This document shows, in pieces, positions 34,713-43,576 of a stretch of DNA of 64,000 bases; positions within the stretch are counted from its first letter, which is position 1; each line of letters begins with the position of its first letter. The stretch comes from Gluconobacter potus (GTDB taxonomy: Bacteria > Pseudomonadota > Alphaproteobacteria > Acetobacterales > Acetobacteraceae): positions 38,749 through 102,748 of the forward strand of contig NZ_JABCQF010000009.1 of the NCBI RefSeq assembly GCF_015244705.1. The letters are read 5' to 3'. The position numbers and the translations under genes were made by a program. Below the pieces are notes generated by a model. The model searched no databases. It worked only from the letters and a program-made list of their open reading frames with translations, and had not been told where the DNA came from.

Positions 34713-36225
34713 ACAGGCACTCCATCGGGTCAGACTGAGAAGAGTTGAATTCCGGCGCAGGGGGGAGCGGGAAGGCTGCCAGAACGGCTTCGGTCGCCTG
34801 CACCACGTCGCCCACCGCATGGCTGTCGTCGAGCCAGGGGACGTCCTGCGCCAGAGCCGAGATGATCGCGCCCGGCAGCCCTTCGGGCATGGCACCCGAG
34901 AGCCGGGCGGCCTGTCGCCCTGCCATCGCTTCCAGCGCCACCAGAGGCTCAAGAAGCGTGCATTGCAGCCGCAGCGCGCGGGCAATGGACGGCAGATAGC
35001 TGGCCTCGTCCTCAAAGCCGTTGGCGACGGGAACCTGATAAAGCGAGGCCGGGGTGGACTCCCGCAGGATGGATGTCGCCAGATCGGCAGCGAGCTTGGT
35101 CGCGGCGCCAAACGCGACCTGCCGCCCTGGTTCGAACGTCAGATTGCGCGAGAGACCGGACAGGTCATTGCGGCACAGCGCCAGAATGCGTCCTAGGACG
35201 CCCCGGACGTAATGGCACAGGGCCAGCACGAAAGCCTGCGCGTCCAGTGCCAGGGACAGAGGGAGCGAGGCTCCCGATGTGAGGGCCCTCCCGTCCAGCA
35301 GGATCGGATTGTCGTCGCAATGGCTAAAACTGTAGGCGAGGGACGTTTCCACCCGCTCCAGCGCCGACAGAAACGCGCCACCAATCTGCGGCATGCAGCG
35401 GAAGCTTAGCGGGTCCTGAAGGTTCCTCCGTGGCGTCCAGCCACCGTCCCCGCTGACGCGTTCGAGAAAACGGGCGATCCGCTGTTCCGTTGGCATTCCC
35501 GTTCGCCGGGCGGCTTCCCAGGGAATCCGGAACGCTCCGAACCCGGCACAGGACACCGTATACACCCCGAGCCAGAGCGGCAGCCGTGCCCGGACTTCCG
35601 CCACGATCAGTGCAACCCCTGCCACGCCGAGCGCATTGCTCGACAGCACGGTCATCATGTCCTTGGGTCCGGGCACGAGAGGTGCGATTCCGGATTCTTC
35701 AAGCAGGGCGGCGGTTGCCCGCTGCGTTCCATCGGGCCCGAAAGCCTCGCCCTCGCCCATCAGGACTGCACCCACATGCCCCATCAGACCCACATCCGCA
35801 CAGCCGATGGAGCCGTATTCCGGAACCACCGGCGTGATGCCGGTGTTGAGCAGACGTGCCAGCGCCCGGGCCAGATCCGGGCTCGCACCCGTATGGCCGC
35901 TCAGGATGCCATTCAGCCGGATCGCCATGGCGGCCCGGACGGTGCGGACCGGCAGCGGTGCTCCCATGCCAAGCTGATGCGAGCGCATGAGGCGCAATGT
36001 ATGATGTGGACGATCTTCCGGTGTCACCACGGCGTCCTTGAAGGCGCCGACCATGCTGGTCGTTCCGTAGACACCGTCGCCACGCGCCAGTGCGTCACCA
36101 AGTGCGGTCTGGCCTGCACGAACCTGCTCCAGACCAGCGTCCGAAAGCCTGACCTGTCTGCCATCCGCAATGCGGACCAGATCGGCGAGCGGCAGGGTTC
36201 TGCCCGTCAGTGTGATGTCGTTCAC
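34705..36225 (-). CDS. HAL-family lyase lacking MIO motif, probable ergothionase
   Basis: 506 residues, histidine ammonia-lyase fold: Tyr53 in GVYGTTSMVG, an SNALGVAGVALIVAE helix, LQDPLSFRCMPQIGGAF and the SHCDDNPILLDG box. The cofactor loop reads GSIG-CAD-VGLMGH (138-150) where HAL has GSVG-ASGD-LAPLAH, so the Ala-Ser-Gly triad that cyclises to MIO is gone (Ser replaced by Ala, Gly deleted). Ergothionases are HAL relatives that need no MIO because trimethylamine leaves easily. With DUF917 and hydantoinase genes next door, the predicted reaction is ergothioneine to thiourocanate plus trimethylamine. GTG start in a GTGA overlap, after AAGGGAGAG. Confidence 0.78.
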   Translation of the reverse strand: MNDITLTGRTLPLADLVRIADGRQVRLSDAGLEQVRAGQTALGDALARGDGVYGTTSMVGAFKDAVVTPEDRPHHTLRLMRSHQLGMGAPLPVRTVRAAMAIRLNGILSGHTGASPDLARALARLLNTGITPVVPEYGSIGCADVGLMGHVGAVLMGEGEAFGPDGTQRATAALLEESGIAPLVPGPKDMMTVLSSNALGVAGVALIVAEVRARLPLWLGVYTVSCAGFGAFRIPWEAARRTGMPTEQRIARFLERVSGDGGWTPRRNLQDPLSFRCMPQIGGAFLSALERVETSLAYSFSHCDDNPILLDGRALTSGASLPLSLALDAQAFVLALCHYVRGVLGRILALCRNDLSGLSRNLTFEPGRQVAFGAATKLAADLATSILRESTPASLYQVPVANGFEDEASYLPSIARALRLQCTLLEPLVALEAMAGRQAARLSGAMPEGLPGAIISALAQDVPWLDDSHAVGDVVQATEAVLAAFPLPPAPEFNSSQSDPMECLYA

Positions 36226-37595
36226 AACCGCTCTCCCTTCCGTGATCCTGCCCTGACTGTCCCATCATCCGGGGTGTCACGCGTTATGCTTTCTGTTGCA
36301 TGTCCCATAGCTTTATCCGGCTGGAAGTGGTCGCCGGTCTGACGCCACAAAGGTGCGCAGAGGGCCAGTCCGGTCGGGAGTGCCGCGAGCAGGACATAGA
36401 GTGCCGGAGAGGGCACCCCATGCCAGTCCGGTCCCAGAAATGTCAGGACCATGGGAGCAAAGCCACCGAAGATGGCTGCTGCGATATTGTAGGGCGCCGC
36501 GATCCCGGTTGCGCGTACTGCGGGCGCGAACAGACTGGCCAATCCTGCGGGAGCGGCTCCGGCAAAAAGCCCGACCGTCCCGAACAGGACCATCATGACC
36601 AGGGTGATGACGAGCGGATGGCTGAACGCTCCAGCCAGCAGCAGGAGCGGCGCCGGAGCCAGTATCACGGCCAGCATTCCATAGAACATGACATTGCGCG
36701 CGCCGTATCGGTCGGCCACTCGTCCTGAAAGCAGTGAGGTGATCACCAGCACAATATTCGCGGTCAGATAGGCTGCATAGCTGACATGGGAAGAAACGCC
36801 GAAGGCAGTCTGCATGTAAAGTGGCAGGTAAATCACCAACGCATATGGGGCGGCAGTCCAAAGGACCGAAATTCCGAATGTGATGCCCAGAGATGGCCGG
36901 TACTGCTTTAGCAGGGTTTTCAGGACCGGTGTTTCTGACTGACGCGGGATCGTCGCGGCCCCGGAAAAAGCGGGCGCGCGCCGCAGGAACAGTCCCAGGG
37001 GAACGATCAGAAGCCCGAGAACAAAGGGCAGCCGCCATCCCCAGGCAGTCATCTGTGCCGGGTCGAGCCACAGTGTGGCAAGGGTCGCGACCATGGCGCC
37101 CAGAATGTTGGACAGGCCCATCGTTGCCTGAAGAAACGATGCTGTCATACTCCGGCTACCCGCCGCCGCCTGCTCCGTCAGGAAAGCCGCGGCGCCCCCG
37201 ATCTCGCCTCCTGCCGACAGGCCCTGAAGCACGCGCGCCACGCAGATGATGACGATGGACAGGCGCCCTCCTGTGTCATAAGGCGGGTCACAGACGATCA
37301 TGAGCGTTCCGATCCCCATCAGAAGACAGGTCATCGTGAGCGCTGCCCCCCGTCCGTTCCGGTCTGCAAAGCGCCCGATCAGGATGGCGCCGAGGGGACG
37401 GACCACAGCTCCGAGCCCGAAGACCATCAGGCTCTGGGCCAGCTGGGAAAAGCTGTCGGAACTGTGGAAGATGGAAGCGGCGATATAGCGCGCGAACAGC
37501 GCGTAGACCGCGAAATCGTACCATTCCAGAAGATTGCCCACGCAGGCCGCTGCAATCAGCCGCCTGCGTATCGTCCTGTTCTCAGAAATGGGCAC
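36222..37595 (-). CDS. MHS-family (ProP-like) MFS importer
   Basis: 457 residues, twelve helices. The front ACVGNLLEWYDFAVYALFA and GRFADRNGRGAALTMTC are diagnostic of the metabolite:H+ symporter family, whose members (ProP and relatives) take up betaines and organic acids. Ergothioneine is a betaine, so this is the natural inner-membrane importer of the pathway. Start uncertain: GTG 37595 gives a normal N-terminus and overlaps the receptor gene's end by 14 bases; GTG 37625 is the longer option. Overlaps the lyase gene by GTGA. Confidence 0.82.
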   Translation of the reverse strand: MPISENRTIRRRLIAAACVGNLLEWYDFAVYALFARYIAASIFHSSDSFSQLAQSLMVFGLGAVVRPLGAILIGRFADRNGRGAALTMTCLLMGIGTLMIVCDPPYDTGGRLSIVIICVARVLQGLSAGGEIGGAAAFLTEQAAAGSRSMTASFLQATMGLSNILGAMVATLATLWLDPAQMTAWGWRLPFVLGLLIVPLGLFLRRAPAFSGAATIPRQSETPVLKTLLKQYRPSLGITFGISVLWTAAPYALVIYLPLYMQTAFGVSSHVSYAAYLTANIVLVITSLLSGRVADRYGARNVMFYGMLAVILAPAPLLLLAGAFSHPLVITLVMMVLFGTVGLFAGAAPAGLASLFAPAVRATGIAAPYNIAAAIFGGFAPMVLTFLGPDWHGVPSPALYVLLAALPTGLALCAPLWRQTGDHFQPDKAMGHATESITRDTPDDGTVRAGSRKGERL

Positions 37596-39975
37596 TGACG
37601 GTTCCGAAGAACTGACGTGGCGCACCCATCAGGAAGTAGTTGTATCCGGTATTGACGAAATTGTTGCCAAGCTCGTTGGTTGTCGAAACATAGGTCTTGT
37701 TGGCAAGATTGTAGATGTTCAGGCTTGCCGTCAGTCCCTTGAGGACGCTGATATTGCCGAAATTGTAGCGTGCCCCGAAATTGGCGAGGAAATAGCCTGG
37801 AACGTGCAGGTCGTTCGTGTAGGTCAGCTGTCGGCTCGACAGGTAAGTCCCATCGACATGCACCTCAAAGCCGCCGATGCGGTAGGTGATGTTTCCCTTG
37901 TACATGAACTGCGGATAGTTCGGCACGAGCTTGCCGCGTGTCGCCTCCACACCGGATGCGGTCGTGACATCCTGATCGTAGGTGGAGTGGGCGTAGGAGA
38001 ACGAGTTGTAGATCGACAGCCCGTCGACCGGCCGGATCGTGACGCTTGCTTCCGCACCGTTCGTTGTCACCCCGCCCACGTTCTCGACCGCCGTGATCGG
38101 GTTGATGCCCGACTGGCTGTTGATCAGCTGAAGACGGTTGGAGAAGTTGATCCGGTACAGGGAGGCCAGGGCGCTGAGGAACGGCGTCGTGTAGCGGTAT
38201 CCCCCTTCATAGACCCAGTCGGTTTCGGGGCGCAGCGTGTTCTTCGTGCTCTGGAAAGCGCTCTGCGAGGACGTCCAGGGCGTTGCGGAGACGTTGGTGC
38301 CGTATCCGTCTTCGGGGAAGGAGCGCATGTTGTGCGAGACGTCGAAGAACAGTTCATGATGCGGCAGGAAGCGCCAGTTGGCCGAAACCTGCGGCAGGAA
38401 CGCGTTGGAGGCCTCAAGCCGTCCCTGCGCGATCTGCGTGCCGTTGATGGCGAGGCTCTGCGTTGGAACGCTGTTCCCGGCATTGACGATCATGGACTTG
38501 AAGCCCGCATTGACTGTCAGGTTCTTCGTAATGCGGTAGGTGTCCTGAAGGTGGAACACGAACGTATTGGTTGAGAAGGCTTCCTGCCAGGGTTGGGCAA
38601 AAACCTTGCTGGTTGGAAAGCCAGTCGTCGGATTGCCAAGCGTGCCCTGTCCCAGAACCGGGGCCTCGGTGAAATAGCGGCTCTCGTCGAAATTGCCGTA
38701 TTCGTACCAGACGCCGGCGTTGATCGTATGGCGCGCAATTTTGTAGGTCAGCGCGGTCTGGAAGCCGCCGCGTGCGATTTCCGGCGTCTGAATGCGCTGT
38801 GAGAGCGGCGCGCCATTCGGGGACGGCATGTAAGGTGTGGTCCAGGTGCTGTAGCCGGTATCTGCGTGACCGTAGAGCGTGGTCTTCCAGTTCAGCCGGT
38901 CGGTGAAGTTCTCGTCCAGCGTCAGGCCGCCCAGATAATCGACGCGGTTGGCCGTGCCGGCATAATAGGCTGCGTCATACGGATCGTTGGTTTTCTGAAG
39001 CGCCGGGCGATAGATGCCCTGCGCTGCCTGATAGGCCGCTGTATAATCCGGATAGTAGTTCGCAAGGTTCGGACCGACCGTATGCAGGTAATTCATGGTC
39101 ATGTCCTGGTAGTCGAACTGCTGTGTCGAGCTCCAGTCGAAGAAGGCCTTGATGGAGGATCCCCGAGCCAGCGGCTGGACGATCTTTGCATTCACCTGAT
39201 CGGAATAATCGTAGCCGCCCCCCTTCCACAGGTTCATGTTCGTGCGGGCATAGGCCACGTAGAAGCGCGTTCCGGTCTTGTTGAGGTCGCCGCTGTCCAG
39301 CCGCACATAGGTGCGCATCGCGGAATTGCTGCCGAAGGTCTGGCTGACCGTGCCACCACGCTTGTGGGCGGGGTCGAGGGAATGGATCTGGATCGCGCCG
39401 CCCAGATTGCTGGTGGAGGCCACGTCGATCGCACCGGCGCCCTGTGAGACGTCCACGCCCCCGACATCATCGGAGATGATCGAGCGCGTCACGCTCAGGC
39501 CATTGTAGTTGTTGAACTGCTGGTCGCCGAGCGGAATGTCGTCAAGCGTAAAGCCGAGCTGGGACTGGCTGAAACCGCGCATGAAGATCTGGCTCGAATA
39601 TTCATAGGCTCCGAACGGATCGGCGGACTGGTAAACGACGCCGGGCAGCTGGCTCAGGACCTTGAGCGGCGAGGTTCCCGGTGCGCTCTGCTGCATCATG
39701 CTGTGCGTGATGCTGGTCATCTGGCGTGTGGAGCCATGACCGAAGACGGTAATCGCTTCGTCCTGTCCGAGAATCCGGGGTTCCTTTTTCGCCGGCACCT
39801 TTCTGGAAGTTTTCGGAGCCACGGAAGCATGTGGCGTTCCGGATGACGCTTCCGGTGCCTTGCCGGGTGTGTCGGCTGCCCTGGCCGGACTGGGAACAAG
39901 TCCCAGAAAGAGCGCGGGAACCATTGCCACGCCACTGAGGACGGTTGAAAGCGTGAGAGCCTGTCGCGTGATCAT
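37582..39975 (-). CDS. TonB-dependent outer-membrane receptor (ergothioneine operon)
   Basis: 797 residues. Signal peptide to about residue 33, a Pro/Lys-rich linker, plug domain (QSAPGTSPLKVLSQLPGVVYQ; FTLDDIPLG; VDVSQGAGAIDVASTSNLGGAIQI) and a 22-strand barrel ending in FFGTVSAHF with terminal Phe. No N-terminal signalling extension, so it does not talk to an anti-sigma factor. Its place inside the operon between two MFS genes implies outer-membrane uptake of the same substrate. Overlaps the MFS gene in front by ATGA. Confidence 0.88.
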   Translation of the reverse strand: MITRQALTLSTVLSGVAMVPALFLGLVPSPARAADTPGKAPEASSGTPHASVAPKTSRKVPAKKEPRILGQDEAITVFGHGSTRQMTSITHSMMQQSAPGTSPLKVLSQLPGVVYQSADPFGAYEYSSQIFMRGFSQSQLGFTLDDIPLGDQQFNNYNGLSVTRSIISDDVGGVDVSQGAGAIDVASTSNLGGAIQIHSLDPAHKRGGTVSQTFGSNSAMRTYVRLDSGDLNKTGTRFYVAYARTNMNLWKGGGYDYSDQVNAKIVQPLARGSSIKAFFDWSSTQQFDYQDMTMNYLHTVGPNLANYYPDYTAAYQAAQGIYRPALQKTNDPYDAAYYAGTANRVDYLGGLTLDENFTDRLNWKTTLYGHADTGYSTWTTPYMPSPNGAPLSQRIQTPEIARGGFQTALTYKIARHTINAGVWYEYGNFDESRYFTEAPVLGQGTLGNPTTGFPTSKVFAQPWQEAFSTNTFVFHLQDTYRITKNLTVNAGFKSMIVNAGNSVPTQSLAINGTQIAQGRLEASNAFLPQVSANWRFLPHHELFFDVSHNMRSFPEDGYGTNVSATPWTSSQSAFQSTKNTLRPETDWVYEGGYRYTTPFLSALASLYRINFSNRLQLINSQSGINPITAVENVGGVTTNGAEASVTIRPVDGLSIYNSFSYAHSTYDQDVTTASGVEATRGKLVPNYPQFMYKGNITYRIGGFEVHVDGTYLSSRQLTYTNDLHVPGYFLANFGARYNFGNISVLKGLTASLNIYNLANKTYVSTTNELGNNFVNTGYNYFLMGAPRQFFGTVSAHF

Positions 39976-41270
39976 TTGATCGTTCCTTGGTTTGCCGGAT
40001 CCGGCAGGGAGAAAGGGGACACGGAGAAAGGAGCGTGGCGGTCGGATGCATCCGTTTCACGAAGTCCGAACTGATAGATGGCGGCGCAGGTCAGCCCAAC
40101 GCCGCAGGCAACAAGCATCGAAGGTGCGAAGGATCCGAAATGATCCACCATGATGCCGGTCATGACAGGGGCCAGCGCGCCACCAAGCGAGCCACCCGTG
40201 TTCTGGATCGCCTCAAGCGTCGCAACGCGATGCTCTGCGGCAATGACGGTTCCGAGCGTCCATCCCGCGCTCATGGCGACCCCGCCCGCGAACAGGGCGG
40301 CGGCCATGAAGACCATCGAGATGCTCAGTCCGGTATCAAGCGCGGTCAGCCCGGTCATGACGGCTGCCACCACCATCGAGATCACGAGGGGACGGCGGCA
40401 GGCGTCCAGCCGCCCCATGCCCCGCGCCATCAGACGGTCTGAAAGCACCCCGCCCGTCAGGTTGCCGGCAAAACCGCAGATCTGGGGAAGAGCCGAGAGC
40501 AGCCCGGCCTGTGTGGCGGTAAGATGATAGGCGGACTGAAGCCATGCCGGCAGCCAGGTCGCATACAGCCAGGTCAGGTAAATGATACCTGCAAAACCGG
40601 CGGTCACGATCCAGCTGGAACGCTGGCGCAGGAGATATCCCAGATCGTCGCGCAGGATGGAGGGCGGCGGCGACGGGGCGGACGCCGTGCGCGTCGGATC
40701 GCGGTAATAGAGCACCCAGAGCAGCCCGAGCAGCAGGCTGAGGATGCCAATGCTGACGGACATGCCGCGCCATCCCTGGAATGCCATGATGGTCAGAAGC
40801 AGGGGAGGAGCAAGCGCTGGCCCGAGGGCCGCCGAGCCGTTGAAAAGCCCGATGACCGTTCCTCTTTCCGCAGGCGGGAACCAGCGTACGAGCACGCGTG
40901 TCCCCGCCAGGAAAAGAGGGGACTCACCCATCCCAAGCAGGATCCGGCACACGAACAGCCCCGCCACGCCCTGCATCAGTCCGAAGCCGATCTGTGCACA
41001 GGACCACAGGCACAGACCGGCCCCGAGCAGCATCCGTCCTCCCAGACGATCCGCCAGAAGTCCTGCGGGAATCTGGCTGACGAGATAGGCCCAGGCGAAG
41101 ACGGACAGCAGCCAGCCCATGCCGGTGTAGGACATGTGCATGCTGGACATGATGGCGGTGTTGCCGATGGAGAGGGCTGCGCGATCGATGTAGCTGATGC
41201 AGCCTGCCATCACGAGCAGGGAGACGCTCAGACGTCGCCGCCAGCCCGGAATGGCCGGAATGACTGTCAT
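39972..41270 (-). CDS. ACS-family MFS transporter
   Basis: 432 residues, twelve helices. Front LLVMAGCISYIDRAALSIGN with the conserved Asp-Arg, and GMGESPLFLAGTRVLVRWFP, both typical of anion:cation symporters of carboxylates. In this operon it might carry thiourocanate, hydantoin-propionate or another carboxylated intermediate, or import a second substrate. Overlaps lysR in front and the receptor behind by ATGA. Confidence 0.83.
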   Translation of the reverse strand: MTVIPAIPGWRRRLSVSLLVMAGCISYIDRAALSIGNTAIMSSMHMSYTGMGWLLSVFAWAYLVSQIPAGLLADRLGGRMLLGAGLCLWSCAQIGFGLMQGVAGLFVCRILLGMGESPLFLAGTRVLVRWFPPAERGTVIGLFNGSAALGPALAPPLLLTIMAFQGWRGMSVSIGILSLLLGLLWVLYYRDPTRTASAPSPPPSILRDDLGYLLRQRSSWIVTAGFAGIIYLTWLYATWLPAWLQSAYHLTATQAGLLSALPQICGFAGNLTGGVLSDRLMARGMGRLDACRRPLVISMVVAAVMTGLTALDTGLSISMVFMAAALFAGGVAMSAGWTLGTVIAAEHRVATLEAIQNTGGSLGGALAPVMTGIMVDHFGSFAPSMLVACGVGLTCAAIYQFGLRETDASDRHAPFSVSPFSLPDPANQGTIK

Positions 41271-42514
41271 GCTGCGGATTTCCGTGGACGACCATTCTCC
41301 GCGCCAGAGCGCCGGCGATTTTCCAGCAGGCAGGATTTCAGGCGTTCGATGCTGGCGGGGTTTGAATGGGTCTTCTTCCAGATCAGGCGCGTGGTCATGC
41401 GATAGCGCGCGGGCAGCGGCAGGGAGTCCACGTCCTGCGACCGGAAAGATCCGGCCGGCATGATGGCGCAGCAGGTTCCGTCAATGACGAGCCGCAGCAT
41501 GAGGGAAAGCGACTGTGTTTCAAAAAGGGATGCAGGAACCGTCCCGGAGTGTTGCAGGAACTGGTCGGTCAGGCGTCGCAACCCCGTGCCGAAGGCTGGT
41601 ATGGCCAGGGTCTCCCCTTCGATCAGGCTCGTGAGCGTAGAACCGGCCGGCGCGCGATCCCGACTGAAAACGAGATGCAGTCCGGATGTCTCCAGATCCA
41701 TGTGATCAAGATTTGGAGGAATATCCAGGAGGTCGGTCAGGCCTGCATCATAGACGTCTCCCAGCAGACCTTCGACCATGGTCGGCGCCGCCAGTGTGGA
41801 GACTGTCAGGGTGGGTTGATAGCGGCGTTCACGCCACAGACGGACAAGCCTGGCCAGTGTCAGCGTAAGGGAACTGTCACTGCTGGAAGGCATCATGGAG
41901 GCCAGTCGCAGTGTCCGGAACTGGCGAAAATAGCTGAAATTCTCGTCTCTCATGATACTGCGATAGATCTGGTCCGCTCGCTGGCAGCCTTCCATCAGCA
42001 TCCGGGCAGCCGGAACAAGCCGCACTCCGAAAGGAGAGCGTATCAGCAGCTCACGGTTCAGGATTGTTTCCAGCTTCCGGATCTGACGGGAGAGAGTGGG
42101 TTGCGAGATGGACAACTTGCGGGCCGCCTTTGCGACGCTGCCCAATTCGCAGACGGTCAGGAAATACCCGATCATGCGAAGCGTCAGGCCGGTTTGAAGC
42201 AGAGCCCTGAGCTCGGGAAGTGTCGGCGATTCCGTTGAGGAGAAAGACGTATTTTCAGCAAGCGAGACGAATGTGCTGCTCCAGAGCAGCAGCGCTGTGG
42301 CGGATCGATACAGGCTCTGGCCGCAAGCGGTTGGAACCGCTTCAGGATGCCGACGCTTGGATGTGCGCAGGAGGAGTGGAGATTCCATGGACTGTTCAAG
42401 GGTCAGAACAGCATGATTGACCGTGGAAGAACTCACCCCCAGAGCTTGTGCTGCCTGTGCCGGAGATCCGGTATCAATCAGAGCCACAAAATATGTAAGC
42501 GCTGTAAGTTCCAT
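41267..42514 (-). CDS. LysR-type regulator with two tandem HTH domains
   Basis: 415 residues against about 300 for normal LysR proteins. HTH one at 1-60 (MELTALTYFVALIDTGSPAQ, ALGVSSSTVNHAVLTLEQS) is followed by a second full LysR HTH at about 110-172 (MIGYFLTVCELGSVAKAARK, LSISQPTLSRQIRKLETIL), then one substrate-binding domain with MVEGLLGDVYDAGLTD and GTCCAIMPAG. The first HTH looks weaker. It is the first gene of the operon it presumably controls. ATG 42514 gives the standard start; ATG 42538 would add eight residues, and neither has a good ribosome-binding site. Confidence 0.82.
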   Translation of the reverse strand: MELTALTYFVALIDTGSPAQAAQALGVSSSTVNHAVLTLEQSMESPLLLRTSKRRHPEAVPTACGQSLYRSATALLLWSSTFVSLAENTSFSSTESPTLPELRALLQTGLTLRMIGYFLTVCELGSVAKAARKLSISQPTLSRQIRKLETILNRELLIRSPFGVRLVPAARMLMEGCQRADQIYRSIMRDENFSYFRQFRTLRLASMMPSSSDSSLTLTLARLVRLWRERRYQPTLTVSTLAAPTMVEGLLGDVYDAGLTDLLDIPPNLDHMDLETSGLHLVFSRDRAPAGSTLTSLIEGETLAIPAFGTGLRRLTDQFLQHSGTVPASLFETQSLSLMLRLVIDGTCCAIMPAGSFRSQDVDSLPLPARYRMTTRLIWKKTHSNPASIERLKSCLLENRRRSGAENGRPRKSAA

Positions 42515-42541
42515 GGAGGACCGGTCTCGCAAAAGCATGCT

Positions 42542-42570
42542 GTATAGAACTATTATATTTAGTTCTATAC
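42542..42570. promoter_or_regulatory. 29-bp perfect palindrome before lysR operon
   Basis: GTATAGAACTA (42542-42552) and TAGTTCTATAC (42560-42570) with spacer TTATATT. The centre holds the T-N11-A signature of LysR boxes (CTATTATATTTAG). It lies 27 bases before the regulator start, so it likely mediates autoregulation of the whole operon. Confidence 0.6.
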
Positions 42571-43576
42571 GAGAATTAACTAACGGAATTGTATGAGAAC
42601 ACTGTCGTCACGGCACTGCAATAAAAAAGTGCCAAGATGCATATCTTGTGCAAAACAAAGCATACCCTATTCAGACGGCGGCATTTGAGAGCATTTTCAG
42701 AAAACCGTGAGGGGCTTTACTGACAGGATTGTCTCTGTTCCGGGGGGCTTTCTGTCCAGGGTCAGTGTTGTGAAGGATACGTCAGACATTGGCCACGGTT
42801 CAGGCGTGGGAGAAAATACCACATGATGAATGTCAGGTTATCCAGCCTGAAACCGGTGGGTTGGCGAAGTGGATACAGACAATGGCCTGCTCTTTCCCTG
42901 TCGTCTTCGGAGAGCAAATGCGTGAAGGGGCCATCGTGTCCGAAGGTTCACGGCAGATCATCGTGCCAGCCTGCCATCCAGGAACGTGAGGCGCTCTGAA
43001 TGCTGCGTTACCTGCTGTATGCGAATACTTGTGCCAGATATTGCAGGATCGGTCACAGAAGCTGCGTCTGAGGTTCAATATTTCCAGCGTGGTTCTGTAC
43101 AAGCGGCTTTATGGTGCAGAACGTTCGTCCGAACCTGTGCGTAATCGCCACGAAGTTGGGCACTTTGCTGCAACGCATCATTGCCATGTGAAAAAATCCC
43201 GTTCGACCTAATTGTCCACTTTTTGAGTGGGGCTTTTCTACATCAGCGAGGCTGACCACCGCTTCAACCGGTGGCTGGCCGAAGAAAGTTACCGCCATCC
43301 CCTCAATCGCCTGGCGGTTCCACTGTGCAATCATCGTCTGATGCCCGTTGTCGTTCGATGCCAACGTCGCCAGCACCTGTTCTCCCTGGGCCGCTGTAGC
43401 ATTTGCCCATAAACCTGTTCTCTCTCAGGTCGGATTATAGCTTATGCTGTTGCCCGAGGCTTCTGGGGAAAAAGGGCCGCGGACGATTCATCTGGGTATC
43501 CGTCAGCCAATACAGGTTTCTCGTGTTCAGCCTCCTTACAAAGTCTGGATCAAAATTGTATCGAAAAATCAATGAA
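42571..43576. other. 1-kb spacer with degenerate open frames
   Basis: Only short, stop-rich frames. A minus-strand frame at 43053-43376 contains RTGFFHMAMMRC and a plus-strand frame at 42789-42989 has GGLAKWIQTMACSFPVVFG; neither could be assigned. Probably decayed insertion sequences. No promoter was recognised for the convergent-side ABC genes, which read toward this gap. Confidence 0.45.

Noticed and set aside
34713..35111. N-terminal extension of the hydantoinase frame
   Set aside because: Lies wholly within the lyase gene in another frame; ATG 34712 gives a normal family N-terminus.
29275..36225. Annotation as a histidine utilisation (hut) operon
   Set aside because: No imidazolonepropionase or formiminoglutamase, lyase lacks MIO triad, and DUF917, hydantoinase and carbamoyl hydrolase genes are unexpected for hut.
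38866..39447. 193-residue plus-strand frame inside the TonB receptor gene
   Set aside because: Shadow of the receptor on the other strand; the receptor reads through with full plug and barrel features.
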